A stretch of 17,544 bases of DNA from contig CAAFZP010000044.1 of assembly GCA_900767585.1 (NCBI GenBank), positions 1 through 17,544 on the forward strand, read 5' to 3'. Below the pieces are notes generated by a model. It was given only the letters and a program-made list of their open reading frames with translations. It had not been told where the DNA came from and ran no database searches. Below, piece after piece: positions 1 to 6,873 of this stretch (its first letter is position 1; each line of letters begins with the position of its first letter). The translations under genes and the position numbers were made by a program. The DNA is from Lachnospiraceae bacterium. GTDB lineage: Bacteria; Bacillota; Clostridia; Lachnospirales; Lachnospiraceae.

Positions 1-1
1 C

Positions 2-106
2 GTTGTATTCCCGAGCAGCATCGTAGCAAACAACATGCATGCGGTAAAGAAACCATTCTTCGAGGCAGAGGAAGCAAAGCGTCAGGATGTGAAGATGAGC
101 TTCTAA
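2..106 (+). CDS. C-terminal fragment of an unidentified protein
   Basis: An open frame runs from the left edge of the window to a TAA at 104-106, giving 34 residues that begin VVFPSSIVANN and end QDVKMSF. The end is charged (EAEEAKRQDVK), typical of a soluble protein. It is followed after about 20 nt by a strong hairpin terminator, which supports a real gene ending here. I do not recognise the family from this tail and assign no function; the start and most of the gene lie outside the window. Confidence 0.6.
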   Translation, partial: VVFPSSIVANNMHAVKKPFFEAEEAKRQDVKMSF

Positions 107-124
107 TCAAAATAAAAATTGTAA

Positions 125-168
125 AAAAAATCCGGAGCGTTCATGTAAATGAATTCTCCGGATTTTTT
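125..168. terminator. Bidirectional intrinsic terminator between convergent genes
   Basis: AATCCGGAG (129-137) pairs perfectly with CTCCGGATT (156-164). Above a small internal loop the inner arms TTCAT (140-144) and ATGAA (149-153) also pair. The stem is flanked by an A-run on the left and a run of seven Ts at 163-169 on the right, so it can terminate transcription in both directions: the plus-strand fragment ending at 106 and the minus-strand MATE gene. The T-run touches the MATE stop codon at 168-170. Confidence 0.85.
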
Positions 169-1532
169 TATGACAACGAGGAATATGCACGCAGACTGTC
201 TCCAAGGCGCCCGTGTTTCTTCATCCATACAAATGCGCCTACGCAGATAATAACCGAAAGCATAGATCCGGCAGGCGCCGCAAGCCCCATCGGGAACAGG
301 GTATCTGCGAAGAACTTCGAGGCGAGATACGAACCCGGTACACGCAGACAGATGATCGCAATCATATTGTGGATGAATCCGATGTAGGATTTGCCATAAG
401 CACAGAAGTATCCGCTGAAGCAGAAATGGATACCGGCTAATGCACAGTCGACAATATAGCCACGCAGGTATTGTGAACCAAGCACGACAACCGCGGCGTC
501 CTTCGTGAAGATGCCGACGATACCTGCGGTAATCAGCTCGCCGATGATTGCAACGATTATCCCATAGGTAAATGTAATCAAGATGGCATATTTCAGCGTC
601 TTCGATGCACGGTCATGCTTGTCGGCACCGATATTTTGTGCGGCAAGTGCAGAGACGGTTGCAAGCATCGAAGATGGCACGATGAAGAGGGCACTGATTA
701 CCTTCTCGACGATACCGACGGCAGCGGCATCATTTAAGCCACGGCTGTTTGCGATAACCGTGATAATGATAAATGCAATCTGGATACAGCCATCCTGAAT
801 CGCAACCGGAATACCGATTTTTAAGATCTCGCCGAGCACAGCACGGCTTGGGATGAAATCCTGTTTGCAAAGCTTGATGCCAAGCTTCTTTTTCTTTGTC
901 ATGAGCAAAGAGATCATGACACTCAGTGTCTGGGCGAGTGTCGTGCCAAGTGCGGCTCCGGCAGCACCCATATGGAGAATTCCCATAAATACATAGTCGA
1001 GCGCGATATTTGCCGCGCAGGCAATCGCGATAAAATACATCGGACTTTTCGAGTCGCCCATACCACGGAAGATGGAAGCGATGATATTATAAGCTGTAAT
1101 AAACGGAATTCCGATAAAGCAGATCGTCAGGTACCGGATCGAACCCTCGATTGCTTCGGCCGGTGTCTGAATCAGTAACACGATCGGTCTTACAAGCAGC
1201 AACAGAACAATCGTCAATATGATGGAAAGTCCCATGAATAAGGTTACGGAGTTCCCAACTGTTTTTGCAATTTCATCCTTATGCCTGGCACCGACGGCAC
1301 GCCCGATCATGACGGTAGATCCCATCGCCAGACCGACGATCATGACGGTCAGCATGTGCATGACCTGACTGCCGTTTGCGACAGCGGTCGTACTTTCGGT
1401 TCCGTTGAACTGTCCGATGATGAACAGATCCGCCATACCATATAAAGTCTGTAAAAAATAAGAAAAAAGATATGGAAGCGCAAAATATAAAATCGTCTTG
1501 AATACACTTCCGGTTGTCAGATTTTTTTCCAT
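168..1532 (-). CDS. MATE-family efflux transporter
   Basis: A 454-residue polytopic membrane protein of usual MATE length. It opens with MEKNLTTGSVFKTILYFALPYL and continues LQTLYGMADLFIIGQFNG, the conserved first-helix region of clostridial MATE antiporters. About twelve hydrophobic segments follow in two halves; the second half repeats the pattern (ILKIGIPVAIQDG, then AAQNIGADK). The family exports drugs or other organic cations, driven by Na+ or H+; the substrate cannot be read from sequence. I chose the ATG at 1530-1532 because AGGAGG lies 11 nt upstream (1544-1549 on the complement). An in-frame TTG at 1563-1565 would add 11 residues but has no ribosome binding site and lies almost at the predicted transcript start. 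The gene is monocistronic, ends in a shared terminator and is driven by a MerR-type promoter. Confidence 0.93.
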   Translation of the reverse strand: MEKNLTTGSVFKTILYFALPYLFSYFLQTLYGMADLFIIGQFNGTESTTAVANGSQVMHMLTVMIVGLAMGSTVMIGRAVGARHKDEIAKTVGNSVTLFMGLSIILTIVLLLLVRPIVLLIQTPAEAIEGSIRYLTICFIGIPFITAYNIIASIFRGMGDSKSPMYFIAIACAANIALDYVFMGILHMGAAGAALGTTLAQTLSVMISLLMTKKKKLGIKLCKQDFIPSRAVLGEILKIGIPVAIQDGCIQIAFIIITVIANSRGLNDAAAVGIVEKVISALFIVPSSMLATVSALAAQNIGADKHDRASKTLKYAILITFTYGIIVAIIGELITAGIVGIFTKDAAVVVLGSQYLRGYIVDCALAGIHFCFSGYFCAYGKSYIGFIHNMIAIICLRVPGSYLASKFFADTLFPMGLAAPAGSMLSVIICVGAFVWMKKHGRLGDSLRAYSSLS

Positions 1533-1576
1533 AGTAAATAATGCCTCCTGCGATGTGTTTTTCAACCTCGCATCCC

Positions 1577-1607
1577 ATATTAAACCTTACAACGATTGTA
1601 AGGTCAA
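1577..1607 (-). promoter_or_regulatory. MerR-type promoter/operator of the MATE gene
   Basis: Read on the minus strand: -35 TTGACC (1602-1607), a 19-bp spacer (1583-1601) and -10 TAATAT (1577-1582). The spacer region carries the inverted repeat CCTTACAA-N3-TTGTAAGG (1585-1603). An over-long 19-bp spacer with a palindrome between the hexamers is the hallmark of promoters that MerR-family activators untwist when they bind ligand or metal. The predicted transcript start, near 1570, is about 38 nt before the ATG. No MerR gene is visible in this window, so the regulator is encoded elsewhere or just beyond the left edge. Confidence 0.75.
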
Positions 1608-1649
1608 TGCCAATCATGCATAAAAATTGAAAAAAATTAACTTTTTATA

Positions 1650-1700
1650 CAAAAAATGCATTGTATTGTAAAAAAAACGCGTCTTTCGTTGCATTTTTTG
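1650..1700. repeat. 11-bp inverted repeat overlapping the importer promoter
   Basis: CAAAAAATGCA (1650-1660) and TGCATTTTTTG (1690-1700) are perfect reverse complements separated by 29 nt. The right arm covers the predicted -35 hexamer of the amino-acid importer operon. This geometry would suit a repressor that binds two half-sites, but the arms are A/T-rich in an A/T-rich intergenic region, so chance is possible. Confidence 0.4.
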
Positions 1701-1717
1701 CCTCAGGATGCTATATT
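1689..1717 (+). promoter_or_regulatory. Sigma-A type promoter of the amino-acid importer operon
   Basis: TTGCAT (1689-1694), a 17-bp spacer and TATATT (1712-1717) resemble a vegetative promoter. Transcription would start near 1724, about 28 nt ahead of the ATG at 1752. The ribosome binding site AAAGGAAG (1735-1742) would then lie in a short leader. The -35 overlaps one arm of the inverted repeat at 1650-1700. Confidence 0.55.
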
Positions 1718-1751
1718 AAATCGTAAATGTAAAGAAAGGAAGTAAAATATT

Positions 1752-2612
1752 ATGAAACTTAAGAAGTTAGTAGCAATTACATTGTCCGCAGTTATGTGCA
1801 TGGCGGCACTGACAGGATGTGGCGGAAAGAGCGATTCTGCAAAGAAAACTGCCAAGGTTATCGAGGTAGATCTGACCGATGAGCAGTATGCATTCGGTGT
1901 AGATAAGGATCAGCCGGATTTATTAAAGGAAGTAAACCAGTTTGTTGCAGACATGAAGTCTGATGGAACATTTGATGAGATCTGCAACCGTTATTTTGGC
2001 GATGGTACTCCGGTACCTGTACAGTCAGCAGCTTATGACGAGAGCAAGGATCAGTTAGTAGTAGCAACAAACGCAGCATTCGAGCCATTTGAGTACATGG
2101 ATGGTGAGAACTATGTTGGTATTGATATGGAGATCGCAAAGGCACTTGCAGATAAGCTTGGTAAGGAGCTTGTAATCCAGAACATGGATTTCGATGCCGT
2201 ATGTCTCTCTGTTGGCCAGCACAAGTGTGATGTTGCCATGGCAGGTCTTACAATCAAGCCGGACCGCGAGGAGTATGTAGCATTCTCTGATCCATATTAC
2301 AGCGCATCACAGAAGCTTATCACATTGTCTACAGATACAGAGTTCGATGCCTGCAAGACAGCCGACGATGTAAACAAGATTCTTGAGGCAAAGGGTTCTG
2401 ACTTAAAGATCGGTTTCCAGAACGGTACAACCGGTCAGTTCTACTGTGAAGGTGATGACGACTGGGGATTCCCGGGACTGAAGATGGAGTCTAAGGGTTA
2501 CAAGAATGGTTCCCTTGCAGTACAGGATCTGTTAAATGGAAACATCAATTACGTAATCATCGATTCCGCTCCTGCTGAGAGCATTACATCATCTATCAAT
2601 AAGATGCAGTAA
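1752..2612 (+). CDS. Amino-acid ABC transporter substrate-binding lipoprotein, apparently circularly permuted
   Basis: A 286-residue secreted lipoprotein: basic N-terminus, hydrophobic stretch and lipobox LTGC with the lipid-acceptor Cys23. Residues about 100-286 carry the family-3 solute-binding hallmarks in normal order: QLVVATNAAFEPFEY (101-115), VGIDMEIAKALA (122-133), DVAMAGLTI followed by Arg172 and FSDPYY (178-183), where the Arg usually binds the amino acid carboxylate, then IGFQNGTTG and the hinge strand YVIIDSAPAE. The chain then stops, without the usual closing segment. That segment (VDLTDEQYAFGVDKDQPDLLKEVN through DGTFDEICNRYFG) is instead at residues about 36-83, between lipobox and domain start. 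I read this as a natural circular permutation. It is followed by permease and ATPase genes, so it should deliver a polar amino acid; which one is not evident. AAAGGAAG lies 9 nt before the ATG. Confidence 0.92.
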   Translation: MKLKKLVAITLSAVMCMAALTGCGGKSDSAKKTAKVIEVDLTDEQYAFGVDKDQPDLLKEVNQFVADMKSDGTFDEICNRYFGDGTPVPVQSAAYDESKDQLVVATNAAFEPFEYMDGENYVGIDMEIAKALADKLGKELVIQNMDFDAVCLSVGQHKCDVAMAGLTIKPDREEYVAFSDPYYSASQKLITLSTDTEFDACKTADDVNKILEAKGSDLKIGFQNGTTGQFYCEGDDDWGFPGLKMESKGYKNGSLAVQDLLNGNINYVIIDSAPAESITSSINKMQ

Positions 2613-2635
2613 TTTGAGGAACGAAAGGATATTTC

Positions 2636-3346
2636 ATGGGAGATATAGGAACTAAAATAGACAAATTCATAGAAATATTCATCAATAACCGTGGGTATGT
2701 AAAAGTATTAGAGGGCTTGAAGAATACGCTGGTGATTGCCATCATCGGTCTCATCATCGGTGTTGTGATCGGTACCTTGATCGCGACGGTGCGTGTGATT
2801 CCGAAGTATAAGCGTCTGCCGCGTGTCTTAGATGCCATCTGCCGGTTTTACGTCGGATTGTTCCGTGGAACTCCTATGGTTGTACAGTTGTTGGTATTTT
2901 ATTATGTATTGCTGCCTCTGATGGATGCACATATGACAGGCGTACAGGTATCTATTATGGTATTTGGCTTAAACAGTGGTGCATACATCTCCGAGATCAT
3001 GCGAAGCGGTATCCTCTCCGTAGATCCGGGACAGATGGAAGGTGGACGTGCGATGGGATTAAGCTTTGCGACAACTATGCGCAAGATCGTCATTCCGCAG
3101 GCAGTCAAGAATATCCTGCCAACACTTGGAAATGAATTTATATCGTTGATCAAGGAAACTTCCGTAGTCAGCTTTGTCGGTGCCTCAGATCTGTATGTGG
3201 CATTCAACTACATCGGAAGTAACAGCTACGAGTTCATGATTCCATATCTGGTTATGGCAATCATCTACATCGTGCTTGTCCTGCTGATCAGCTTTGGAAT
3301 TAAAATGATGGAAAGGAGCCTGAGAAAGAGTGATAGAAGTCATTGA
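2636..3346 (+). CDS. Amino-acid ABC transporter permease (HisM/GlnP type)
   Basis: A 236-residue inner-membrane protein with about five hydrophobic helices. The N-terminus, INNRGYVKVLEGLKNTLVIAIIG, is typical of polar amino-acid permeases. FRGTPMVVQLLVFYY is the conserved second-helix region, and EGGRAMGLSFATTMRKIVIPQAVKNILP holds the EAA-loop residues that contact the ATPase. Only one permease gene is present, so the channel is probably a homodimer. The ATG is preceded by AAAGGA and lies 23 nt after the binding-protein stop. Its last 17 nt overlap the start of the ATPase gene, indicating translational coupling. Confidence 0.93.
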   Translation: MGDIGTKIDKFIEIFINNRGYVKVLEGLKNTLVIAIIGLIIGVVIGTLIATVRVIPKYKRLPRVLDAICRFYVGLFRGTPMVVQLLVFYYVLLPLMDAHMTGVQVSIMVFGLNSGAYISEIMRSGILSVDPGQMEGGRAMGLSFATTMRKIVIPQAVKNILPTLGNEFISLIKETSVVSFVGASDLYVAFNYIGSNSYEFMIPYLVMAIIYIVLVLLISFGIKMMERSLRKSDRSH

Positions 3347-4157
3347 TCTTGAAAAACATTTTGGTGACAATGAAGTCTTGAAAGGCATCAACGTCACTGT
3401 GGACAAGGGCGACATTATGGTTGTCATCGGTCCTTCCGGCTCCGGGAAGAGTACATTTTTGCGCTGCCTGAACTGTATGGAAGATCCAACAGGCGGACAG
3501 ATCATCTTCAATGGTGTCGATATCGCAGACCCAAAGGTTGATATCAATATCCACCGCCGCCGTATGGGAATGGTGTTCCAGCATTTTAATCTGTACAATA
3601 ACAAAACAGTCATCCAGAACATCATGCTTGCACCGGTCTATGTACAGTGTCAGGATCTAAAAAAAGCGAAACGCCACAACCGGTTCCTTCCGCTTACAAA
3701 CCTGTTCCGCAAGGAGAAGCAGGAGAAAATCGAAATCACAACGACCAAGGCAAAGATTGTAGCGGAAGCGAAAGAAAAAGCAGAAGATCTGCTGAAGAGA
3801 ATCGGACTGTTAGACAAGGCAGACGTATATCCGTCTACACTTTCCGGCGGACAGAAGCAGCGTGTGGCAATCGTGCGTGCACTTGCAATGAATCCGGATG
3901 TGATCCTGTTCGACGAGCCAACCTCCGCGCTTGATCCGGAGATGGTAGGCGAGGTATTGGATTTGATGAAGGCAGTCGCGAAGGAAGGCATGACGATGAT
4001 CATTGTTACCCACGAGATGGGATTTGCAAAGGAAGTTGCAAATAAAGTTCTCTTTATCGATGATGGTCAGATCTTAGAGTCCGGCACACCGGAAGAGTTC
4101 TTCGGAAATCCAAAGAATCCAAGACTCAAAGAATTCCTGTCGAAGGTGTTGTCGTAA
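3330..4157 (+). CDS. Amino-acid ABC transporter ATPase (GlnQ/HisP type) with a basic insertion
   Basis: A 275-residue ATPase that powers the importer. Motifs in order: Walker A GPSGSGKS (34-41), Q-loop Gln84 (VFQHFNLY), signature LSGGQ (171-175), Walker B VILFDE (191-196), D-loop SALD and switch His228 (IVTHE). The start is GTG at 3330, with AAGGAG at 3313-3318, inside the permease gene. Family members are usually about 240-250 residues. The surplus is one block, roughly residues 111-144, in the helical subdomain between Q-loop and signature; it has 11 Lys/Arg in 34 residues. The reading frame is intact and all catalytic motifs remain, so the protein should be active. A strong terminator follows the stop. 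Confidence 0.94.
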   Translation: MIEVIDLEKHFGDNEVLKGINVTVDKGDIMVVIGPSGSGKSTFLRCLNCMEDPTGGQIIFNGVDIADPKVDINIHRRRMGMVFQHFNLYNNKTVIQNIMLAPVYVQCQDLKKAKRHNRFLPLTNLFRKEKQEKIEITTTKAKIVAEAKEKAEDLLKRIGLLDKADVYPSTLSGGQKQRVAIVRALAMNPDVILFDEPTSALDPEMVGEVLDLMKAVAKEGMTMIIVTHEMGFAKEVANKVLFIDDGQILESGTPEEFFGNPKNPRLKEFLSKVLS

Positions 4158-4186
4158 GTTAAATTGAAGTGTAAATAAAGAAGCAT

Positions 4187-4230
4187 AAAATGCACAGACA
4201 TCAAAAAATTAGGTGTCTGTGCATTTTTTT
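4187..4230 (+). terminator. Intrinsic terminator of the amino-acid importer operon
   Basis: AAAATGCACAGACA (4187-4200) pairs perfectly with TGTCTGTGCATTTT (4214-4227) around a 13-nt loop and is followed by a T-run ending at 4230. The hairpin lies 30 nt after the ATPase stop codon. Confidence 0.9.
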
Positions 4231-4238
4231 GTGATAGT

Positions 4239-4266
4239 ATATACGAAAGACACATGTGTCGTATAT
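4239..4266. repeat. Palindromic site downstream of the importer terminator
   Basis: GACACATGTGTC (4249-4260) is a perfect 12-bp palindrome. It sits within a longer interrupted inverted repeat, ATATACGA (4239-4246) and TCGTATAT (4259-4266). It lies about 105 nt upstream of the response regulator gene and could be an operator or an RNA hairpin; no function is assigned. Confidence 0.35.
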
Positions 4267-4276
4267 GATATAGAAA

Positions 4277-4316
4277 ACGAAACTTACGAAACTGGTTAGA
4301 GATATTTTCATATAGT
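4277..4316 (+). promoter_or_regulatory. Candidate response-regulator-activated promoter
   Basis: Two copies of ACGAAACT (4277-4284 and 4286-4293) form tandem direct repeats with a 9-bp period. They are followed by a -10-like TATAGT (4311-4316) with no recognisable -35. OmpR/PhoB-family regulators commonly bind direct repeats that replace the -35 at activated promoters, and the next gene encodes such a regulator. This is inference from spacing and repeat pattern only. Confidence 0.35.
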
Positions 4317-4370
4317 TCCGGATTGATTCATGAAGATATACGATATGTTTGAAGAAAAGGGGAGAACAGT

Positions 4371-5045
4371 ATGTACCAGATTCTGTTGGTGGAAGATGAC
4401 GAATCCATCCGGGAAGTCATCGCAGATTACATGGACGAGAAAGGAAAAGACACGATGCGGCTGACGCTTGCCGAGGACGGAAGAGCCTGCGAGGGCGCGC
4501 TCGAACGTCAGACATTTGACCTGATCCTGCTCGACGTGATGCTTCCGGATATCGACGGATTCACACTTTGTCGGATGATACGAAAAAAAGATATGGTTCC
4601 AATTGTATTTCTGACTGCGAAGGGAAGCGAGGAGGATATACTCTGGGGCTACGGACTTGGCTGCGACGATTATATTGTGAAACCATTTTCACTGGCAACA
4701 CTGTATGCGAAGATACTTGCCATCCTGCGGCGGACAAAACAGGAAAACCAGAAGGAGACGATTACCTGTGGCGCGATCTGGATGGACAAGCAGAGCTGTC
4801 AGGTATTTGTGAAGGAGCGGGAAGTACAGCTGCAGAACAAGCAGTATGAGATCCTGCGATTCCTGATGGAGCATAAAAATATCGTGTGGTCGCGGGACGC
4901 ACTTCTAAACCACATCTGGGGATATGATTACATGGGTATCGACCGTGTGGTGGATAACCAGATCAAGAAGCTGCGGAATGCACTTGGCGAGGAAGGAAAG
5001 CGGATTCAGACGGTGGTAGGAAAAGGCTATAAGTTGATGGATTAG
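4371..5045 (+). CDS. OmpR/PhoB-family response regulator
   Basis: A 224-residue DNA-binding regulator. The receiver domain (about 1-115) has the acidic pocket Glu8-Asp9-Asp10, phosphoacceptor Asp55 (LILLDVMLPD), Thr82 (FLTAK) and Lys104 (VKPF). The C-terminal winged helix (about 125-224) contains LQNKQYEILRFLMEHKNIVWSR and ends DRVVDNQIKKLRNAL then VVGKGYKLMD, the recognition helix and wing of the OmpR class. AAGGGGAG precedes the ATG. The kinase gene begins 19 nt downstream, so the two form a cognate pair. It probably controls the adjacent FtsX-type transporter genes and its own promoter. Confidence 0.95.
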   Translation: MYQILLVEDDESIREVIADYMDEKGKDTMRLTLAEDGRACEGALERQTFDLILLDVMLPDIDGFTLCRMIRKKDMVPIVFLTAKGSEEDILWGYGLGCDDYIVKPFSLATLYAKILAILRRTKQENQKETITCGAIWMDKQSCQVFVKEREVQLQNKQYEILRFLMEHKNIVWSRDALLNHIWGYDYMGIDRVVDNQIKKLRNALGEEGKRIQTVVGKGYKLMD

Positions 5046-5064
5046 AGGGACAGGAGGGATGCAT

Positions 5065-6852
5065 ATGAAGTTTACGATATTACCGGACTTTGAAGCAAAT
5101 AGAAAAAGGCGTGCGATCCGCAGGCAAAAACGAGCCGAGCGAAAAGACGCGCGGCAAAACCGGAAGAATTACAGGTATCTGAAACGGAAGAAGTTCTGGC
5201 AGGTGTGGCTGGAGCGGTTTGTCCTTGTGCTTCTGATTCTTGGAATGGGGGGTGCATGGTATTTTAGAACCGTGGTGCAGGATACGGAGGACAATGCGGA
5301 ATTTGAGATGGATCAAAGTCAGGAAATCATACAGACTTATATTGAGAGGCGGTATGAAGAACTGACTGCGATGGGAATGAAGCCCGGAAAAGAGTTCGAC
5401 GATCAGATGGGCGCGTATATGTACCGTATGATTCCGCACAGACTGATGGGCGCGTATGGCGTATCTGCAGCGGCAGCGGCGATCTATAATGAAAATGGAG
5501 AGCTTCTAACCGACAGCAGTCCACGGTTTTATCTGTACTGTGACAGGTATGAGCCGGTAGGAGACGGGAAAAATCATACGATAAATCTATACCAGTCGTA
5601 TTATACATGTGCACAGGAGCTGTCGGATGAATTCCTTCAGGATTATAACGTCTATTTTATCTATGGCGACATCGAAAATGGAGAACGAATGGAATTCGGA
5701 GATCTATATGTAGATGAAGAGAAACGACAGTTTTATTTCAGTACCGTTTCATGTTTAGAGCAAGGAAAAGTGGTGAAAACCTATGATTTTACACCGGAAC
5801 ATGTAGAAGGCATGAAAATGGTACAGGAGACCTATGACAGCTGGACGAGAGAAGGAACACGCTGGTACCCGGTTCTTGGAATCCGGTCGGCGGAGATCTC
5901 GGAGCTTCTGCAGTTTGCATATGATGTGTATGATGATTACAAGGATGATAAACAGTTAAAAGGTGCCGGTGTGACAGCGGAGCAGGGATATTTCGCAAAG
6001 ACATATGCACAATATAATGTGATAGAAATCGGTGATCAAAGTAATGGAAATGCGGAATATACGGTTGTGCTCGCGTATAACTATGATTTCCTTCAGGCAA
6101 ATCACGGCTTTGTGCAGAAGTTTGTAATCTGCCTGTTTCTTGCAATCCTGCTCATCAGTTTCTTATGGTCGCGGTTTACCTATGTGCGGCTTAAGGCAAG
6201 GTATGAACTTGAAGATTACCAGCGAAGTCTCACGAATGCAATGGCGCATGATCTGAAAAGTCCGCTGATGATATTATCCGGTATGGCTGAGAATCTGAAA
6301 GAAAATGTGCACACAGAGAAGCGGGAATATTATGCGGAGGAGATGCTTAAGAATATCGCGGACATGAACCGTATGATCGAGCAGTCGCTTGGATTCTCGA
6401 AGCTTAGCCAAACAGGCCGGGTTGGCAGAAAGACAGAGGTCGATATGCGCGCACAGACGGACGCGTTGATCGGGAAATACAAGGAGCTTGCTGAGGCGCA
6501 TGGACAGCACATTTCCGTGACCGGTGAGGGACAGATGCGCGGAAATGAGGCGATGCTCCGGCAGATGATCGATAATCTGCTGCAGAATGCAATCCTGCAC
6601 GGAGAAGAAGATGGACAGATTGAGATCAACATTGGAAATGGCTCATACCAGATCCGGAATACTTACGCGGGAACGCTTACGACAGAGACGGCAAGGAAGC
6701 TTTTGAACCCTTACGTCAAGGAGGAAAACCGCAAGCGGACAGGCGGGCATGGACTGGGACTTTCTATCGTGCATGAGATCGTGAAGCTGCACGGCGGAAA
6801 GCTTCATCTGAAAGTGGAAGAAAGTACATTTGAGGTAAGTGTCAAGCTGTAA
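5065..6852 (+). CDS. Sensor histidine kinase with a large extracellular domain
   Basis: A 595-residue membrane kinase. Residues 13-43 are strikingly basic (18 Lys/Arg of 31). TM1 is about 50-69, an extracellular sensor domain spans about 70-348 and TM2 about 350-369. The HisKA box AMAHDLKSPL follows with phospho-accepting His395, then the ATPase N-box (MIDNLLQNAILHG, Asn508) and G2 box GGHGLGLSIV (560-569). The usual G1 motif (DxGxG) is not recognisable; the equivalent stretch reads IRNTYAG. TM2 connects almost directly to HisKA, leaving no room for a HAMP domain. I chose the ATG at 5065 over the one at 5059, because AGGAGG (5052-5057) is 7 nt from the former and only 1 nt from the latter. 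I do not recognise the sensor domain; its ligand is unknown. Confidence 0.93.
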   Translation: MKFTILPDFEANRKRRAIRRQKRAERKDARQNRKNYRYLKRKKFWQVWLERFVLVLLILGMGGAWYFRTVVQDTEDNAEFEMDQSQEIIQTYIERRYEELTAMGMKPGKEFDDQMGAYMYRMIPHRLMGAYGVSAAAAAIYNENGELLTDSSPRFYLYCDRYEPVGDGKNHTINLYQSYYTCAQELSDEFLQDYNVYFIYGDIENGERMEFGDLYVDEEKRQFYFSTVSCLEQGKVVKTYDFTPEHVEGMKMVQETYDSWTREGTRWYPVLGIRSAEISELLQFAYDVYDDYKDDKQLKGAGVTAEQGYFAKTYAQYNVIEIGDQSNGNAEYTVVLAYNYDFLQANHGFVQKFVICLFLAILLISFLWSRFTYVRLKARYELEDYQRSLTNAMAHDLKSPLMILSGMAENLKENVHTEKREYYAEEMLKNIADMNRMIEQSLGFSKLSQTGRVGRKTEVDMRAQTDALIGKYKELAEAHGQHISVTGEGQMRGNEAMLRQMIDNLLQNAILHGEEDGQIEINIGNGSYQIRNTYAGTLTTETARKLLNPYVKEENRKRTGGHGLGLSIVHEIVKLHGGKLHLKVEESTFEVSVKL

Positions 6853-6873
6853 AGCCGGATTGTGGGGATGCGT

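Noticed and set aside
1533..1565. Eleven-residue N-terminal extension of the MATE protein from a TTG codon
   Set aside because: The TTG has no ribosome binding site and lies about 5 nt from the predicted transcript start, while AGGAGG sits correctly for the ATG at 1530-1532.
1752..2612. The repeat-like N-terminus of the binding protein as a fused second copy of the domain
   Set aside because: Only the C-terminal segment is present at the N-terminus and it is missing from the C-terminus, which fits permutation rather than duplication.
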